Assembly: GCF_020164535.1 (NCBI RefSeq)
Contig: NZ_JAIQZC010000001.1
Span: forward strand, 930,001 to 994,000
Direction of reading: 5' to 3'
DNA: 64,000 bases
Source of the DNA: Psychroflexus montanilacus
GTDB lineage: Bacteria; Bacteroidota; Bacteroidia; Flavobacteriales; Flavobacteriaceae
The position numbers and the translations under genes were made by a program. The notes beneath the pieces were generated by a model. The model had not been told where the DNA came from, did no database searches, and saw nothing but the letters and a program-made list of their open reading frames with translations. Positions 19,392 to 30,115 of this stretch are shown here, one piece after another; positions within the stretch are counted from its first letter, which is position 1; each line of letters opens with the position of its first letter.

Positions 19392-19399
19392 TATATTTA
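19392..19399 (+). promoter_or_regulatory. Possible -7 element of the 5'-nucleotidase genes
   Basis: TATATTTA is one base off the Bacteroidota -7 consensus TAnnTTTG and lies 17 nt before the chosen ATG. No TTG is found at the expected -33 distance, so support is moderate. Confidence 0.35.
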
Positions 19400-19416
19400 C
19401 GCCAAATTTGATTTTA

Positions 19417-20169
19417 ATGAAAAGATTCTATATACTTCTTTTGGTTTTGGCATTGACTTCTTGTGCAGATAAACCACAAAAGCTCAAACAAGTTGAAGGA
19501 AAACAAATCCAGATTTCAGATTCTATTGAAAAGAGCAAGGAACTTGAAGATTTCATCACTCCTTACAGAGAAAGAGTTGCAGAAGAAATGGAAGGGGTTC
19601 TGGCTTATACTCCAAAAGCCATGAGCAAGACCGATTATAAATTAAATACGCCTATCGGGAACATGATGGCAGATGCGGTTATGGAAATGGCAGGTCCTGT
19701 TTTTAAAAAAAGAACCGGAAAATTTATTGACCTTGTGATTTTAAATTATGGCGGCATTCGATCTGGCATCAATGCCGGTGATATTACCACGAGAACCGCC
19801 TACGACATTATGCCTTTTGAAAATGAAGTGGCTGTTGCAGAATTGGCTTCAGATGAACTTAAAGCAATGGTAGAGTACCTGGCAAAAAGTAAAGTAGCTC
19901 ACCCCATCGCAGGACTTCAAGTGATCGTGGATGCTGAAGGCAACTTGAGCGAGGCTAAGGTGAACGGAGAGCAAATTCAGAAGAAAACCTACTACGTAGC
20001 CACCTCCGATTACTTGATAAAAGGAGGAGACCGCATGGAATTTTTCTTAAGAGCACAAAACGTGGAAACTTTAGATTACAAACTCAGAAACTTATTTATC
20101 GATTATTTCAAAAAGAAAGACACCATTGCGCCTATGCGTGATGAGCGATTTTCTCAACTCAAAAACTAA
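19417..20169 (+). CDS. 5'-nucleotidase C-terminal domain lipoprotein
   Basis: About 250 residues. A lipoprotein signal peptide (LALTSCAD) is followed by a single 5'-nucleotidase C-terminal domain. It shows the nucleoside-binding features NTPIGNMMADAVM, NYGGIRSGI and IMPFENEV. The metallophosphatase half of a UshA-type enzyme is absent here and is encoded by the next gene. The start is the ATG giving MKRFYILL, not the TTG three codons earlier. The pair probably hydrolyses extracellular nucleotides in the periplasm. Confidence 0.9.
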   Translation: MKRFYILLLVLALTSCADKPQKLKQVEGKQIQISDSIEKSKELEDFITPYRERVAEEMEGVLAYTPKAMSKTDYKLNTPIGNMMADAVMEMAGPVFKKRTGKFIDLVILNYGGIRSGINAGDITTRTAYDIMPFENEVAVAELASDELKAMVEYLAKSKVAHPIAGLQVIVDAEGNLSEAKVNGEQIQKKTYYVATSDYLIKGGDRMEFFLRAQNVETLDYKLRNLFIDYFKKKDTIAPMRDERFSQLKN

Positions 20170-20173
20170 AGCG

Positions 20174-21088
20174 ATGAAGAGATTACATTTTATAAAAACC
20201 ACTGGAGCAGCAACTGGTTTTTTGGCTGCAGGAGGCTTGGGCGTTTTGAGTGCCTTTCAACCAAAGCCGTTTTCGAAACACCTTACCATTTTACACACCA
20301 ATGATGTGCATAGCCACATTGACCCCTTTCCTGCAAACGATAGCAAATACCCCAATCTTGGCGGGGTTTCCAGAAGGCACAGCTATATCCAGAATGTGAA
20401 GTCTGAAAATCCAAATACATTGATTCTGGATGCGGGGGACTCTTTTCAAGGCACTCCTTTTTTCAATTTTTACGGAGGAGAGCTGGAATTTAAATTGATG
20501 AGCAAAATGGGATACCACGCCTCGACTATTGGTAATCATGAGTTTGATAACGGCATAGACAATATTGCGGCTCAACTGGAACATGCCAAATTCGACATGC
20601 TCAACGCCAATTATGAATTAAAAAACACAAGCCTTGCTGGTATGGTGAAACCGCATCAGGTTTATGAAGTTGATCAACTTAAAATAGGTGTGTTTGCCTT
20701 AGGCATCCAACTGGAAGGACTTGTGTCCAAAGACCTTTACAAAGAAACTGTTTATATCGATCCTGTAGAAATTGCTCAGGAACAGGTAAGGATTTTAAAA
20801 GAGGAGTTGGGCTGCGACCTGGTCATATGCTTATCTCACCTGGGGTATAGCTACAAATCTGAAAAAATTGATGACTTGAAGCTGGCTGCAAAAACCAAAA
20901 ACATCGACTTGATCATCGGCGGACACACGCATACATTTCTTGAGAAGCCTAGTGTTGTAGAAAATGTAGAAGGCAAAAAAGTCCTGGTGAATCAAGTGGG
21001 CTGGGCTGGCATCAATGTAGGGCGCATTGATTTCTATTTTGATGACAAGGGCACAAGTGAAAGTGAAAGCTTGGTGATTGAAGTTTAA
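20174..21088 (+). CDS. 5'-nucleotidase N-terminal metallophosphatase domain protein
   Basis: About 304 residues, started at the ATG 4 nt after the stop of the preceding gene; an extension in frame would overlap that gene. An N-terminal export signal (residues of about 3-25, TGAATGFLAAGGLG) precedes a calcineurin-like phosphoesterase. All dimetal motifs are present: HTNDVHSH, DAGDSFQG, GNHEFDNG, CLSHLGY and GGHTHTF. This is the catalytic half of a UshA/5'-nucleotidase, separated from its C-terminal domain and placed after it. Confidence 0.92.
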   Translation: MKRLHFIKTTGAATGFLAAGGLGVLSAFQPKPFSKHLTILHTNDVHSHIDPFPANDSKYPNLGGVSRRHSYIQNVKSENPNTLILDAGDSFQGTPFFNFYGGELEFKLMSKMGYHASTIGNHEFDNGIDNIAAQLEHAKFDMLNANYELKNTSLAGMVKPHQVYEVDQLKIGVFALGIQLEGLVSKDLYKETVYIDPVEIAQEQVRILKEELGCDLVICLSHLGYSYKSEKIDDLKLAAKTKNIDLIIGGHTHTFLEKPSVVENVEGKKVLVNQVGWAGINVGRIDFYFDDKGTSESESLVIEV

Positions 21089-21089
21089 A

Positions 21090-23188
<2,099 letters not shown>

Positions 23189-23266
23189 TTAGTAAAGTTA
23201 ATTTTGGATTTAAATTTAAGCTAAATTCTAGAAAAATCAATTATCAAATCAAGCTATTAAGCAAGT

Positions 23267-24109
23267 TTAATAGGCTTTTAGCATTCTCTCATTCCCGCGA
23301 AAATCTTTTCGGATTTCAATATGTTCAAATCCAAAACGCTTGAACAAATCTTCAGTTTCCTGAGCCAAGTACTGGTTGATTTCCACATACACCAAAGGTT
23401 TTTTCACAGCACTTGAAGCCAATTCAGCTATTTTTCTGTAGAAAATCAACGGATCTTCATTTTGTACAAACAATGCCAAATGAGGTTCGTTTTTTAAAAC
23501 ATTATCTTTCATTTGCTGTTGCTCATCAAACTTCACATAAGGCGGATTGGAAACAACAATATCTACCTCGGGAAGCGTTTCAAGTTCCAATACATTGGCC
23601 TGTATAAATTCTATTTGTGTTCCATTTTCTTCGGAATTTGATGCTGCCAGACTTAAAGCTTCTTCTGAAATATCTAAAGCTTTTATCTTGGCTTGTGGCA
23701 GATGCCTGGCTAGCGCGATAGGAATGCAGCCACTACCTGTACCTAAATCTATAATCGATAACTGAAGGTCTTTAGACAAATGGTCTTCCAGAATCCACTG
23801 CACAAGTTCTTCTGTTTCTGGACGCGGAATCAAAACCTTGGAATTGACCTTTAGCTTTAAGCCAAAAAATTCTGCATAGCCTAAAATATATTGAATTGGC
23901 TCTTGTGCCTTTAGCCTGGATTTAGCTTCTTCAAATTTCAAAAGTTGGCTTTCTTTCAACTCCATTTTAGTGTTGAGTAGTAAATCATGGGTTCTCAGAC
24001 CCAGTAAATCCTCAGCCAGCCAGGAAAACATAGTCAAAACTTCGGCTTTGTCATAAACAGGTAAAAGTTCTTCAACAAAGTCTGTCTTAAGTTGTTTCAG
24101 ATCTGTCAT
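23267..24109 (-). CDS. prmC: Peptide chain release factor N5-glutamine methyltransferase
   Basis: PrmC methylates the glutamine of the GGQ motif of release factors RF1 and RF2 using SAM. The 280-residue protein has the RPETEELV motif at about 96-103, the SAM-binding DLGTGSGCIPIAL at 121-133 and the catalytic NPPY at 188-191. Its start overlaps the upstream YigZ-family gene by 4 nt. Confidence 0.95.
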   Translation of the reverse strand: MTDLKQLKTDFVEELLPVYDKAEVLTMFSWLAEDLLGLRTHDLLLNTKMELKESQLLKFEEAKSRLKAQEPIQYILGYAEFFGLKLKVNSKVLIPRPETEELVQWILEDHLSKDLQLSIIDLGTGSGCIPIALARHLPQAKIKALDISEEALSLAASNSEENGTQIEFIQANVLELETLPEVDIVVSNPPYVKFDEQQQMKDNVLKNEPHLALFVQNEDPLIFYRKIAELASSAVKKPLVYVEINQYLAQETEDLFKRFGFEHIEIRKDFRGNERMLKAY

Positions 24110-24729
24110 TTGTCTTCAGGCTTAAATTCACTCGACACTTCAAAACCAAAAACAGCTTCAAATTTCTCGTAGATACTTTCAAATTCTTTTTTCCTTACCC
24201 CTATTTTGAATTTGCACTTTAGTTTTAAGTCTTGTTCAATGATCTCAAGGTCATACTCCTTCACCAATCGCATCACCAGGTTCATTTTATCATACTCACA
24301 AGCTACTTCAAAACTCAAATTGATGGTTTTGGAAATTATCTTACTATTTTCCAAAGCCATCTTAGCTGCGGTTTTATAAGCAGAAATCAATCCTCCAACA
24401 CCCAATTTTGTTCCTCCAAAATACCTAACAATTACTACCAAAACATTGGTCACTTCAAAATTTTGCAACTGCCCAAGAATTGGCATCCCCGCAGAATTGG
24501 AGGGCTCACCGTCATCGTTGACTCTAAAATGCTCGTAGTTTTCGCCCATTTGCCAGGCGTAGCAAAAATGACCTGCTTTGTTGTGTTTAGATTTAAGATC
24601 GGCAATAGCTCGTTCAACCTCATCTTCAGAAACAACTGGAAACGTATATCCAAAAAACTTACTTGCCTTTTCCTTAAAGAGGATTTCTGATCCTGCTCGG
24701 TTTATAGTTTTGTAAGCGTCTTTTTCCAA
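24106..24729 (-). CDS. YigZ/IMPACT family protein
   Basis: A 207-residue protein of the YigZ (UPF0029, IMPACT) family. The conserved core includes KASKFFGYTFPV, HNKAGHFCYAW, DDGEPSNSAG and VVIVRYFGGTKLGVGGLI. A C-terminal ferredoxin-like domain follows. The biochemical role is unsettled; relatives are linked to translation and stress in eukaryotes. The start is TTG (no ATG is available before the conserved YKTI). It is coupled to prmC by a 4-nt overlap. Confidence 0.9.
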   Translation of the reverse strand: MEKDAYKTINRAGSEILFKEKASKFFGYTFPVVSEDEVERAIADLKSKHNKAGHFCYAWQMGENYEHFRVNDDGEPSNSAGMPILGQLQNFEVTNVLVVIVRYFGGTKLGVGGLISAYKTAAKMALENSKIISKTINLSFEVACEYDKMNLVMRLVKEYDLEIIEQDLKLKCKFKIGVRKKEFESIYEKFEAVFGFEVSSEFKPEDK

Positions 24730-24760
24730 TGGGAATAAAATTTGGTAAAAAATACAGACC

Positions 24761-25480
24761 TTAACCTTGAATAATGAAGATAGCTGGCCTTTTATGCAAA
24801 TCTATGGAAGTTTTTTTCCATTCTGCTGCAGTCTGTGTTTTAATAAATTCTGAAGACAAAGTAAGGTCTACAGCAACACTAATTCTAGTGGAAGCTTGTA
24901 ATATTGAGGTAAGGCTAATTAATAATTTATTGTTCCGGTAAGGGGTTTCGATAAAGATCTGAGCCTGATCATTTTCTATGGAAGCCCGTTCTATTTTTTT
25001 TACAAAATGCTTACGTTCCTGGTTATCAATAGGTAAATATCCATGAAAAGTGAAGCTTTGCCCATTAAGGCCGCTAGACATTAAAGCCAGTAAAATGGAG
25101 GATGGACCAACCAAAGGTACTACTTGAATATTTTTTTGGTGAGCTAAAGCAACAACTTGAGCACCAGGATCTGCAACCCCAGGACAGCCTGCATCCGACA
25201 ATAAACCCATGTGAATTCCACGGTCACAGACGTCCAGAAAATTTGGAATTTCTAAATCTGAGGTGAATTTATTAAGAAGCTTAAAATCTAGGTTGGGTTG
25301 AGATTTGGAAGGCACTATTTTTTTTATAAAATGCCTGGCCACTTTTTCGTTTTCAACAATATAATGGTCTATTTCACTTATCACTTTACGAATAGAAAGT
25401 GGAAGAACTTCCAAAGGTGGCAAATCTCCCAATCGGTTTGGAATCAGGTATAGTTTCCCTTTGTTCTGAACGTTTTCCAT
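24761..25480 (-). CDS. SAM-dependent methyltransferase, RsmI-family paralogue
   Basis: A 239-residue tetrapyrrole-methylase-fold protein. The motifs LYLIPNRLGD, LLSDAGCPGVADPG, VGPSSILLALMSSG and IFIETPYRN parallel those of RsmI, the 16S rRNA C1402 2'-O-methyltransferase. The N-terminal half lacks the usual TPIGNLGD form and has PNRLGDLPP instead. This marks the Bacteroidota-specific paralogue found beside canonical RsmI. The substrate is not established. Confidence 0.85.
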   Translation of the reverse strand: MENVQNKGKLYLIPNRLGDLPPLEVLPLSIRKVISEIDHYIVENEKVARHFIKKIVPSKSQPNLDFKLLNKFTSDLEIPNFLDVCDRGIHMGLLSDAGCPGVADPGAQVVALAHQKNIQVVPLVGPSSILLALMSSGLNGQSFTFHGYLPIDNQERKHFVKKIERASIENDQAQIFIETPYRNNKLLISLTSILQASTRISVAVDLTLSSEFIKTQTAAEWKKTSIDLHKRPAIFIIQG

Positions 25481-25503
25481 TTCTTTGTTTTGATGAAGCT
25501 AAA

Positions 25504-25962
25504 TTAAGATTTCTCCAATTCTTTTGCTATAACGGTGCAAGATTCTTCCAACATATCGTAAACCTGATTAAAACCATCTATGGAATTATGATAAGGATCT
25601 GGAACGCTTTGAGATTCGCCAGGGAAAATTTTATCCAAAATCAAACTGACTTTGTTTTTCTCTTCATCTGTTTCTACCAACGCTATTACGTCTTCATAGT
25701 TGGAAGTGTCCATGACAAATATATAATCAAAAAATTTCAAGTCTTCTTTTAAAAATTTTCTGCTTCGCTGGTCTGTGATATCCAATCCATTCTTATTTGC
25801 TACTTCTATTGAGCGCTGATCCGGCAACTCGTCTTCATGAAAACCAGAGGTTCCTGCAGAATCGACTTCAAATTTTGAAGGGTCTAGTTTAGATTTCAAA
25901 ATGCCTTCTGCCAATGGAGAGCGACAAATATTGCCTAAACACACCATCAAGATTCTAGTCAT
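25504..25962 (-). CDS. Low-molecular-weight protein-tyrosine phosphatase
   Basis: A 152-residue phosphatase with the P-loop CLGNICRS (nucleophile Cys8, Arg14) at the very N-terminus and the general-acid aspartate in VPDPYHNS near residue 118. A single domain fills the whole protein. Its start overlaps the dnaA stop by 4 nt. Such enzymes act on phosphotyrosine proteins or, in some bacteria, in capsule export; no partner kinase is in the window. Confidence 0.93.
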   Translation of the reverse strand: MTRILMVCLGNICRSPLAEGILKSKLDPSKFEVDSAGTSGFHEDELPDQRSIEVANKNGLDITDQRSRKFLKEDLKFFDYIFVMDTSNYEDVIALVETDEEKNKVSLILDKIFPGESQSVPDPYHNSIDGFNQVYDMLEESCTVIAKELEKS

Positions 25963-27389
25963 AGTTGCTTGAATTTAATCTCTAAGTCTTGAATGAATTT
26001 GCGGAATTGCTTATCAGATTCCTGAAGGTTAGAAACAATTTTACAAGAATGCAGAACCGTAGAATGGTCTCTTTGCCCAATATGTCTTCCTATGTTGGTG
26101 AGTGAAGTTTTAGTGATTTCTTTAGCAAAATACATAGCAATTTGTCTGGCCTGAACGACATTTCTCTTCCTGCTTTTGGACTGCAACTCTTCTATTTCAA
26201 TGTGGAAATAATCGCTGACTACATTTTGAATATCGTCTAGAGAAATTGGTTTCTTATTATTTTTGACGTAATTTTTGACGATCTGCTCAGCAAGATCTAT
26301 AGTAACTTCAGTTTTACTAAATGAAGAATGCGCTATCAAAGAAATGATGGCACCTTCCAGTTCTCTGATGTTGTTTGTAATTCTGGAAGCAACATAATCC
26401 AGGATTTCATCTGCCATTTCAACTCCATCATTGTAGAGTTTGTTTTTTATAATTTTGATTCTCGTATTGTAATCTGGTTGTTCCAACTCTGCCGACAACC
26501 CCCATTTGAATCTAGATAACAAACGCTGTTGAATGTCTTGCATATCCACAGGAGCCTTGTCACTGGTTAAAATAACTTGCTTTCCATTTTGATGCAAATG
26601 ATTGAAAATATGGAAAAACACATCCTGAGTTCCCTTTTTACCAGAAATCAATTGAATATCATCAACAATGAGAACATCTATAATTTGGTAGAAATGAATA
26701 AAATCATTCCTGTTGTTTTTAGAAACTGCGTCAATATGCTGTTGTGTAAATTTATCAGCAGAAATGTAAAGAACTGTCTTTTCTGGAAATTTATCTTTCA
26801 CTTGCAATCCAATAGCATGAGCAAGATGAGTTTTACCCAGACCAACTCCACCAAAGATAAGCAATGGATTGAAAGAGGTTCCTCCAGGCTTATTAGCAAC
26901 TGCAAGGCTCGCAGATCTAGCCAATCGGTTAGAAGTTCCTTCTAAAAAATTATCAAAACTATAATTTGAATTTAATTGAGAGTCGATTTTGAGATTCCTT
27001 ATTCCTGGAATCACAAATGGATTTTTTAATTCAGGATTTTTCTGTCGAGCAGGAAAATCTACGGATTGAGAATGGACATTGGATCGTTGTGTACTTGGTA
27101 TTTTCTCAGTGAAAGGTTGTTTATTGCCTTCTGCATTTTCCATCCGAATCACATAAACCAATTTTGCACCCTTCCCAAGCTCTTTTGTGAGAGCAACTTT
27201 AAGAAGATCTACATAATGCTCTTCAAGCCATTCATAAAAGAATTTTGAGGGAACTTGAATACTTAGAGCATTATCATTAAGTTTTACAGCATTTATCGGT
27301 TGGAACCAGGTTTTATAAGCTTGATCTGAGATATTGTCCTTAATGAAGTTAAGGCAGTTATCCCATACCGAAGTTGCTGATTTTGACAT
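25959..27389 (-). CDS. dnaA: Chromosomal replication initiator DnaA
   Basis: The AAA+ initiator that opens oriC. I place the start at the ATG giving MSKSATSVWDNCL, which begins domain I; the ORF extends 11 codons further upstream without conserved sequence. The product is about 476 residues. Walker A is GGVGLGKTHLAHAIG, Walker B is VLIVDDIQLISGK and the domain IV signature is GQRDHSTVLHSC. A linker rich in polar residues separates domains I and III. It leads an operon with the phosphatase and the RsmI paralogue. No cluster of DnaA boxes is seen upstream. Confidence 0.97.
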   Translation of the reverse strand: MSKSATSVWDNCLNFIKDNISDQAYKTWFQPINAVKLNDNALSIQVPSKFFYEWLEEHYVDLLKVALTKELGKGAKLVYVIRMENAEGNKQPFTEKIPSTQRSNVHSQSVDFPARQKNPELKNPFVIPGIRNLKIDSQLNSNYSFDNFLEGTSNRLARSASLAVANKPGGTSFNPLLIFGGVGLGKTHLAHAIGLQVKDKFPEKTVLYISADKFTQQHIDAVSKNNRNDFIHFYQIIDVLIVDDIQLISGKKGTQDVFFHIFNHLHQNGKQVILTSDKAPVDMQDIQQRLLSRFKWGLSAELEQPDYNTRIKIIKNKLYNDGVEMADEILDYVASRITNNIRELEGAIISLIAHSSFSKTEVTIDLAEQIVKNYVKNNKKPISLDDIQNVVSDYFHIEIEELQSKSRKRNVVQARQIAMYFAKEITKTSLTNIGRHIGQRDHSTVLHSCKIVSNLQESDKQFRKFIQDLEIKFKQL

Positions 27390-27551
27390 AGTTAAGCTTA
27401 AAGTATTTGTATTTAAATTCAATTTTATTGAAGCGGTTTAACTACAATCGGACGACAAATATGTGAACAAACTTTTTAATAAAAAAATTAAATTCAGGTT
27501 GAAATTCTCGTTTTTTCTGCCTATACTTAAAGAGATGTTAATATATAAATT

Positions 27552-27992
27552 TTGAGCAAAAATTATAAAGAAATAAGACCAGTTTCTACCCTATCTCATA
27601 TTGAAGTGAGGTACGCAGAAACCGACCAGATGGGAGTCGTACACCATGCTGTTTATCCAATTTATTTTGAACAAGCCAGAGTAGATTGGCTCCGAAATAT
27701 GGGCATGCACTATCAAAAAATGGAAGATAATGGAGTGATGTTGCCGCTAAGTAGATTAACAATAGATTATAAAAAACCAGCAAAATTTGGCGACATTTTA
27801 GAAGTCAAAACGAGCCTTAACGTTTTGCCAGGCGCTTCTATTACTTTTGATTATGAGATCAAAAATCAAAACGATGAATTGCTCACAAAAGGGCAAACCA
27901 TCTTGGTTTTTGTAAATCAATCAACCAAAAGACCTATGCGCTGTCCAGAGGAAATTATGAACTTAATTTTGAAAGCTATTCCTAAAGATTAA
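27552..27992 (+). CDS. Acyl-CoA thioesterase, YbgC/4-hydroxybenzoyl-CoA type
   Basis: A 146-residue hotdog-fold thioesterase. The signature RYAETDQMGVVHHAVYPIYF contains the catalytic aspartate region and is followed by EQARVDWLR. The start must be TTG: an in-frame TAA lies one codon further upstream and the first ATG falls within the active-site motif. It is divergent from dnaA and runs into mgsA tail to tail with a 4-nt overlap. Confidence 0.9.
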   Translation: MSKNYKEIRPVSTLSHIEVRYAETDQMGVVHHAVYPIYFEQARVDWLRNMGMHYQKMEDNGVMLPLSRLTIDYKKPAKFGDILEVKTSLNVLPGASITFDYEIKNQNDELLTKGQTILVFVNQSTKRPMRCPEEIMNLILKAIPKD

Positions 27993-28357
27993 TCTTTAAA
28001 ATAAGCATCTACCAGCAATTGAGCTGTGGCTGGATTGGTAGCAATAGGAATGTTATGTACATCGCAAATTCTCATCAACATTTGCACATCAGGCTCGTGC
28101 GGATGTTTCCCTAATGGATCTCTAAAGAACAAAATCATCTCAAGACCTTTCTCTGCGGCAAGTCCTGCAATTTGCGCATCTCCTCCAATGGGTCCAGAAA
28201 GTTTCTTTTCAACTTTAAGGCCTGTATTTTCTACATGCGTCCCTGTTGTACCAGTAGCGATAAGCTCTGCCTTTTTGAGTTTATCCAAATTTTTATTGAT
28301 AAAATTGACCATTTCTGGCTTTTTTCCATCATGAGCAATTATTGCTATTTTTTTCAT
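27989..28357 (-). CDS. mgsA: Methylglyoxal synthase
   Basis: MgsA converts dihydroxyacetone phosphate to methylglyoxal and phosphate, a bypass of lower glycolysis under phosphate stress. In 122 residues the family motifs are present: IAHDGKK with His9, TGTTG, the GPIGGDAQI motif with Asp60, FFRDPLGKHPHEPD with Asp80 and a histidine pair, and IATNPATA. It is shorter than the 152-residue E. coli enzyme but complete in core motifs. It is tightly followed by the GNAT gene upstream. Confidence 0.94.
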   Translation of the reverse strand: MKKIAIIAHDGKKPEMVNFINKNLDKLKKAELIATGTTGTHVENTGLKVEKKLSGPIGGDAQIAGLAAEKGLEMILFFRDPLGKHPHEPDVQMLMRICDVHNIPIATNPATAQLLVDAYFKD

Positions 28358-28360
28358 AAT

Positions 28361-28849
28361 CTAGTTTAATTGTTTTTTCATAAATACCGAACAGGAGTAA
28401 TGACCAGTGTCCCCCATTCTAACCTGGATGTATTCAAAACCTGTCTTTTGATATAACTTTTGAGCAGCTTTCATTCCTGGCAGGGTCTCAATATAGCATT
28501 CTTTAAAATCGTTGGCTTTTGCAAAATCTAAACAAGCCTGCATCATTTGACTTCCCAAGCCTCTTCCTCTAGCAGCTGGATCAAAATACATCTTTTGAAG
28601 TTCACAAACTTGTGGTTCCCCATTTTCTAAAGGTGAAATCCCGGCACTTCCTAAAATTTCTTCTCCTTCCAAGAGCACAAAATACTCCGATCTATCTTTC
28701 TGATAGTTTTCAAAAAGCTGGTCTAAAGCTTTGTCCTCGTAGGCTGTCCCTACTTTTGGAGCCCCTTGTTCTACCAATACATGGCGGATCATCTCAGCCA
28801 CTTTCTTGTTATCATCTTTTTGAATGGGGCGAATTGTAATATTTGTCAT
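28361..28849 (-). CDS. GNAT family N-acetyltransferase
   Basis: About 162 residues, starting at the ATG giving MTNITIRPIQ; 23 extra in-frame codons upstream look non-conserved. The acetyl-CoA-binding motif A is seen in CELQKMYFDPAARGRGLGSQMM, and the terminal part has the usual LYQKTGFEYI. The substrate is unknown. It lies 3 nt before mgsA. Confidence 0.88.
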   Translation of the reverse strand: MTNITIRPIQKDDNKKVAEMIRHVLVEQGAPKVGTAYEDKALDQLFENYQKDRSEYFVLLEGEEILGSAGISPLENGEPQVCELQKMYFDPAARGRGLGSQMMQACLDFAKANDFKECYIETLPGMKAAQKLYQKTGFEYIQVRMGDTGHYSCSVFMKKQLN

Positions 28850-29038
28850 CTCAAGTTTCAGTTGAACGGTAAAATAGATTTGAATTCCATAATTCAAGAA
28901 TGGCTTGAAAAACCACACGCTAAAATAAATGAATTTAAAAGTTATAGGTGTAACTATCTTAAAAAATTGAAATTAATTCGGCACAAATTCAGAAGAAATC
29001 AACCGAAATAAACTTGAGAAAAAGCAAATGATTTTGAC

Positions 29039-29068
29039 TTGAAAGCTTAAGTCTTTTTCTATTTTTAC
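29039..29068 (+). promoter_or_regulatory. Predicted promoter of ribD
   Basis: TTG at 29039-29041, a 19-bp spacer, then TATTTTTA at 29061-29068. This is one base off the Bacteroidota TTG-N17-23-TAnnTTTG consensus. The GTG start follows only 3 nt after the -7 box, implying a very short leader or a slightly different start. Confidence 0.45.
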
Positions 29069-29071
29069 GCT

Positions 29072-30115
29072 GTGAACAGGAATGAATTTTATATAAAAAG
29101 ATGCCTTGAACTGGCAGAAAACGGATTGGGAACTACATATCCAAATCCCCTGGTAGGTTGTGTTATAGTACATGATGAGAAGATAATTGGTGAGGGTTGG
29201 CACATTAAGTCTGGAGACGCCCATGCTGAAGTGCGTGCGATTGCCTCGGTAAAAGATGAATCTTTACTGAAAAAATCAACTATATACGTGACCTTAGAGC
29301 CATGTAGCCATTTTGGAAAAACACCGCCTTGCAGTGATCTTATTATTGCCAAAAAAATCCCCAACATTGTTGTGGGCACTCTGGATCCTTTTGCAAAAGT
29401 GGCAGGTATAGGTATCAAAAAACTACTTGCTGCAGGAAGAAATGTAGTGGTAGGCGTTTGTGAAAAAGAATGTGAAGCCTTAAACAAGCGATTTTTTACT
29501 TTTCACAGAAAAAAGAGACCGTATGTCATCCTGAAATGGGCAGAAACCAAGCATGGATTTATTGCTCCTCTTGAACAAAAATCAAATGAAATTTTCTGGA
29601 TAACCAATTCTCATGCTCAGCAACTTGTTCATAAATGGAGAAGTAAGGAACAGGCCATTTTGGTCGGCACTCAAACTGCACTGGCAGACAATCCAAAACT
29701 AAATGTAAGGCATTGGAACGGCACAAACCCCACTCGTGTAGTGATTGATAAATCTTTAAAACTCCCAGGGCATCTATCATTGCTTGATAAATCTCAACCA
29801 ACTGTTGTGTTTCATGACAAAGGCATTACAGAGAAAAATAAGGATAATTTAATCTATATAGGTCTGGATTTTAATTGTGAGGTTTTGACTCAAGCCCTAG
29901 AGGAGTTATATAAACTTGAGCTACAATCCATCATTATTGAAGGGGGTAGTAAAACGCTTCAGGGTTTTATTGATGCTGGATTGTGGGACGAAGCTAGAGT
30001 TTTTACAGGTCAGAATGATATCGATAAAGGAATAAAGGGACCTGTTTTAGAAAGACAGGCAACTCGAACTGTTGATGTAGAAGGCGATCAACTCAATTAT
30101 TTTTATAATGATTAA
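29072..30115 (+). CDS. ribD: Bifunctional riboflavin deaminase / 5-amino-6-(5-phosphoribosylamino)uracil reductase
   Basis: RibD catalyses the deamination and side-chain reduction steps of riboflavin synthesis. The 347-residue protein has the zinc deaminase domain first, with HAEVRAI (His51, Glu53) and PCSHFGKTPPC (Cys78, Cys87). The reductase domain follows, from about residue 150 (RPYVILKWAETKHGFIA, then the IIEGGSKTLQGFI motif). The start is GTG. The HAD gene begins 8 nt before its end. Confidence 0.96.
   Translation: MNRNEFYIKRCLELAENGLGTTYPNPLVGCVIVHDEKIIGEGWHIKSGDAHAEVRAIASVKDESLLKKSTIYVTLEPCSHFGKTPPCSDLIIAKKIPNIVVGTLDPFAKVAGIGIKKLLAAGRNVVVGVCEKECEALNKRFFTFHRKKRPYVILKWAETKHGFIAPLEQKSNEIFWITNSHAQQLVHKWRSKEQAILVGTQTALADNPKLNVRHWNGTNPTRVVIDKSLKLPGHLSLLDKSQPTVVFHDKGITEKNKDNLIYIGLDFNCEVLTQALEELYKLELQSIIIEGGSKTLQGFIDAGLWDEARVFTGQNDIDKGIKGPVLERQATRTVDVEGDQLNYFYND

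Noticed and set aside
24232-24690. A 152-codon ORF on the strand opposite the YigZ-family gene
   Set aside because: It is a mirror frame of a gene with clear family motifs and carries no motif of its own.
25959-27551. oriC next to dnaA
   Set aside because: I saw no cluster of TTATnCACA boxes or AT-rich unwinding region; dnaA here is inside an ordinary operon.
28026-28334. A 102-codon plus-strand ORF opposite mgsA
   Set aside because: It lies entirely across mgsA, which has all catalytic motifs; a shadow frame.
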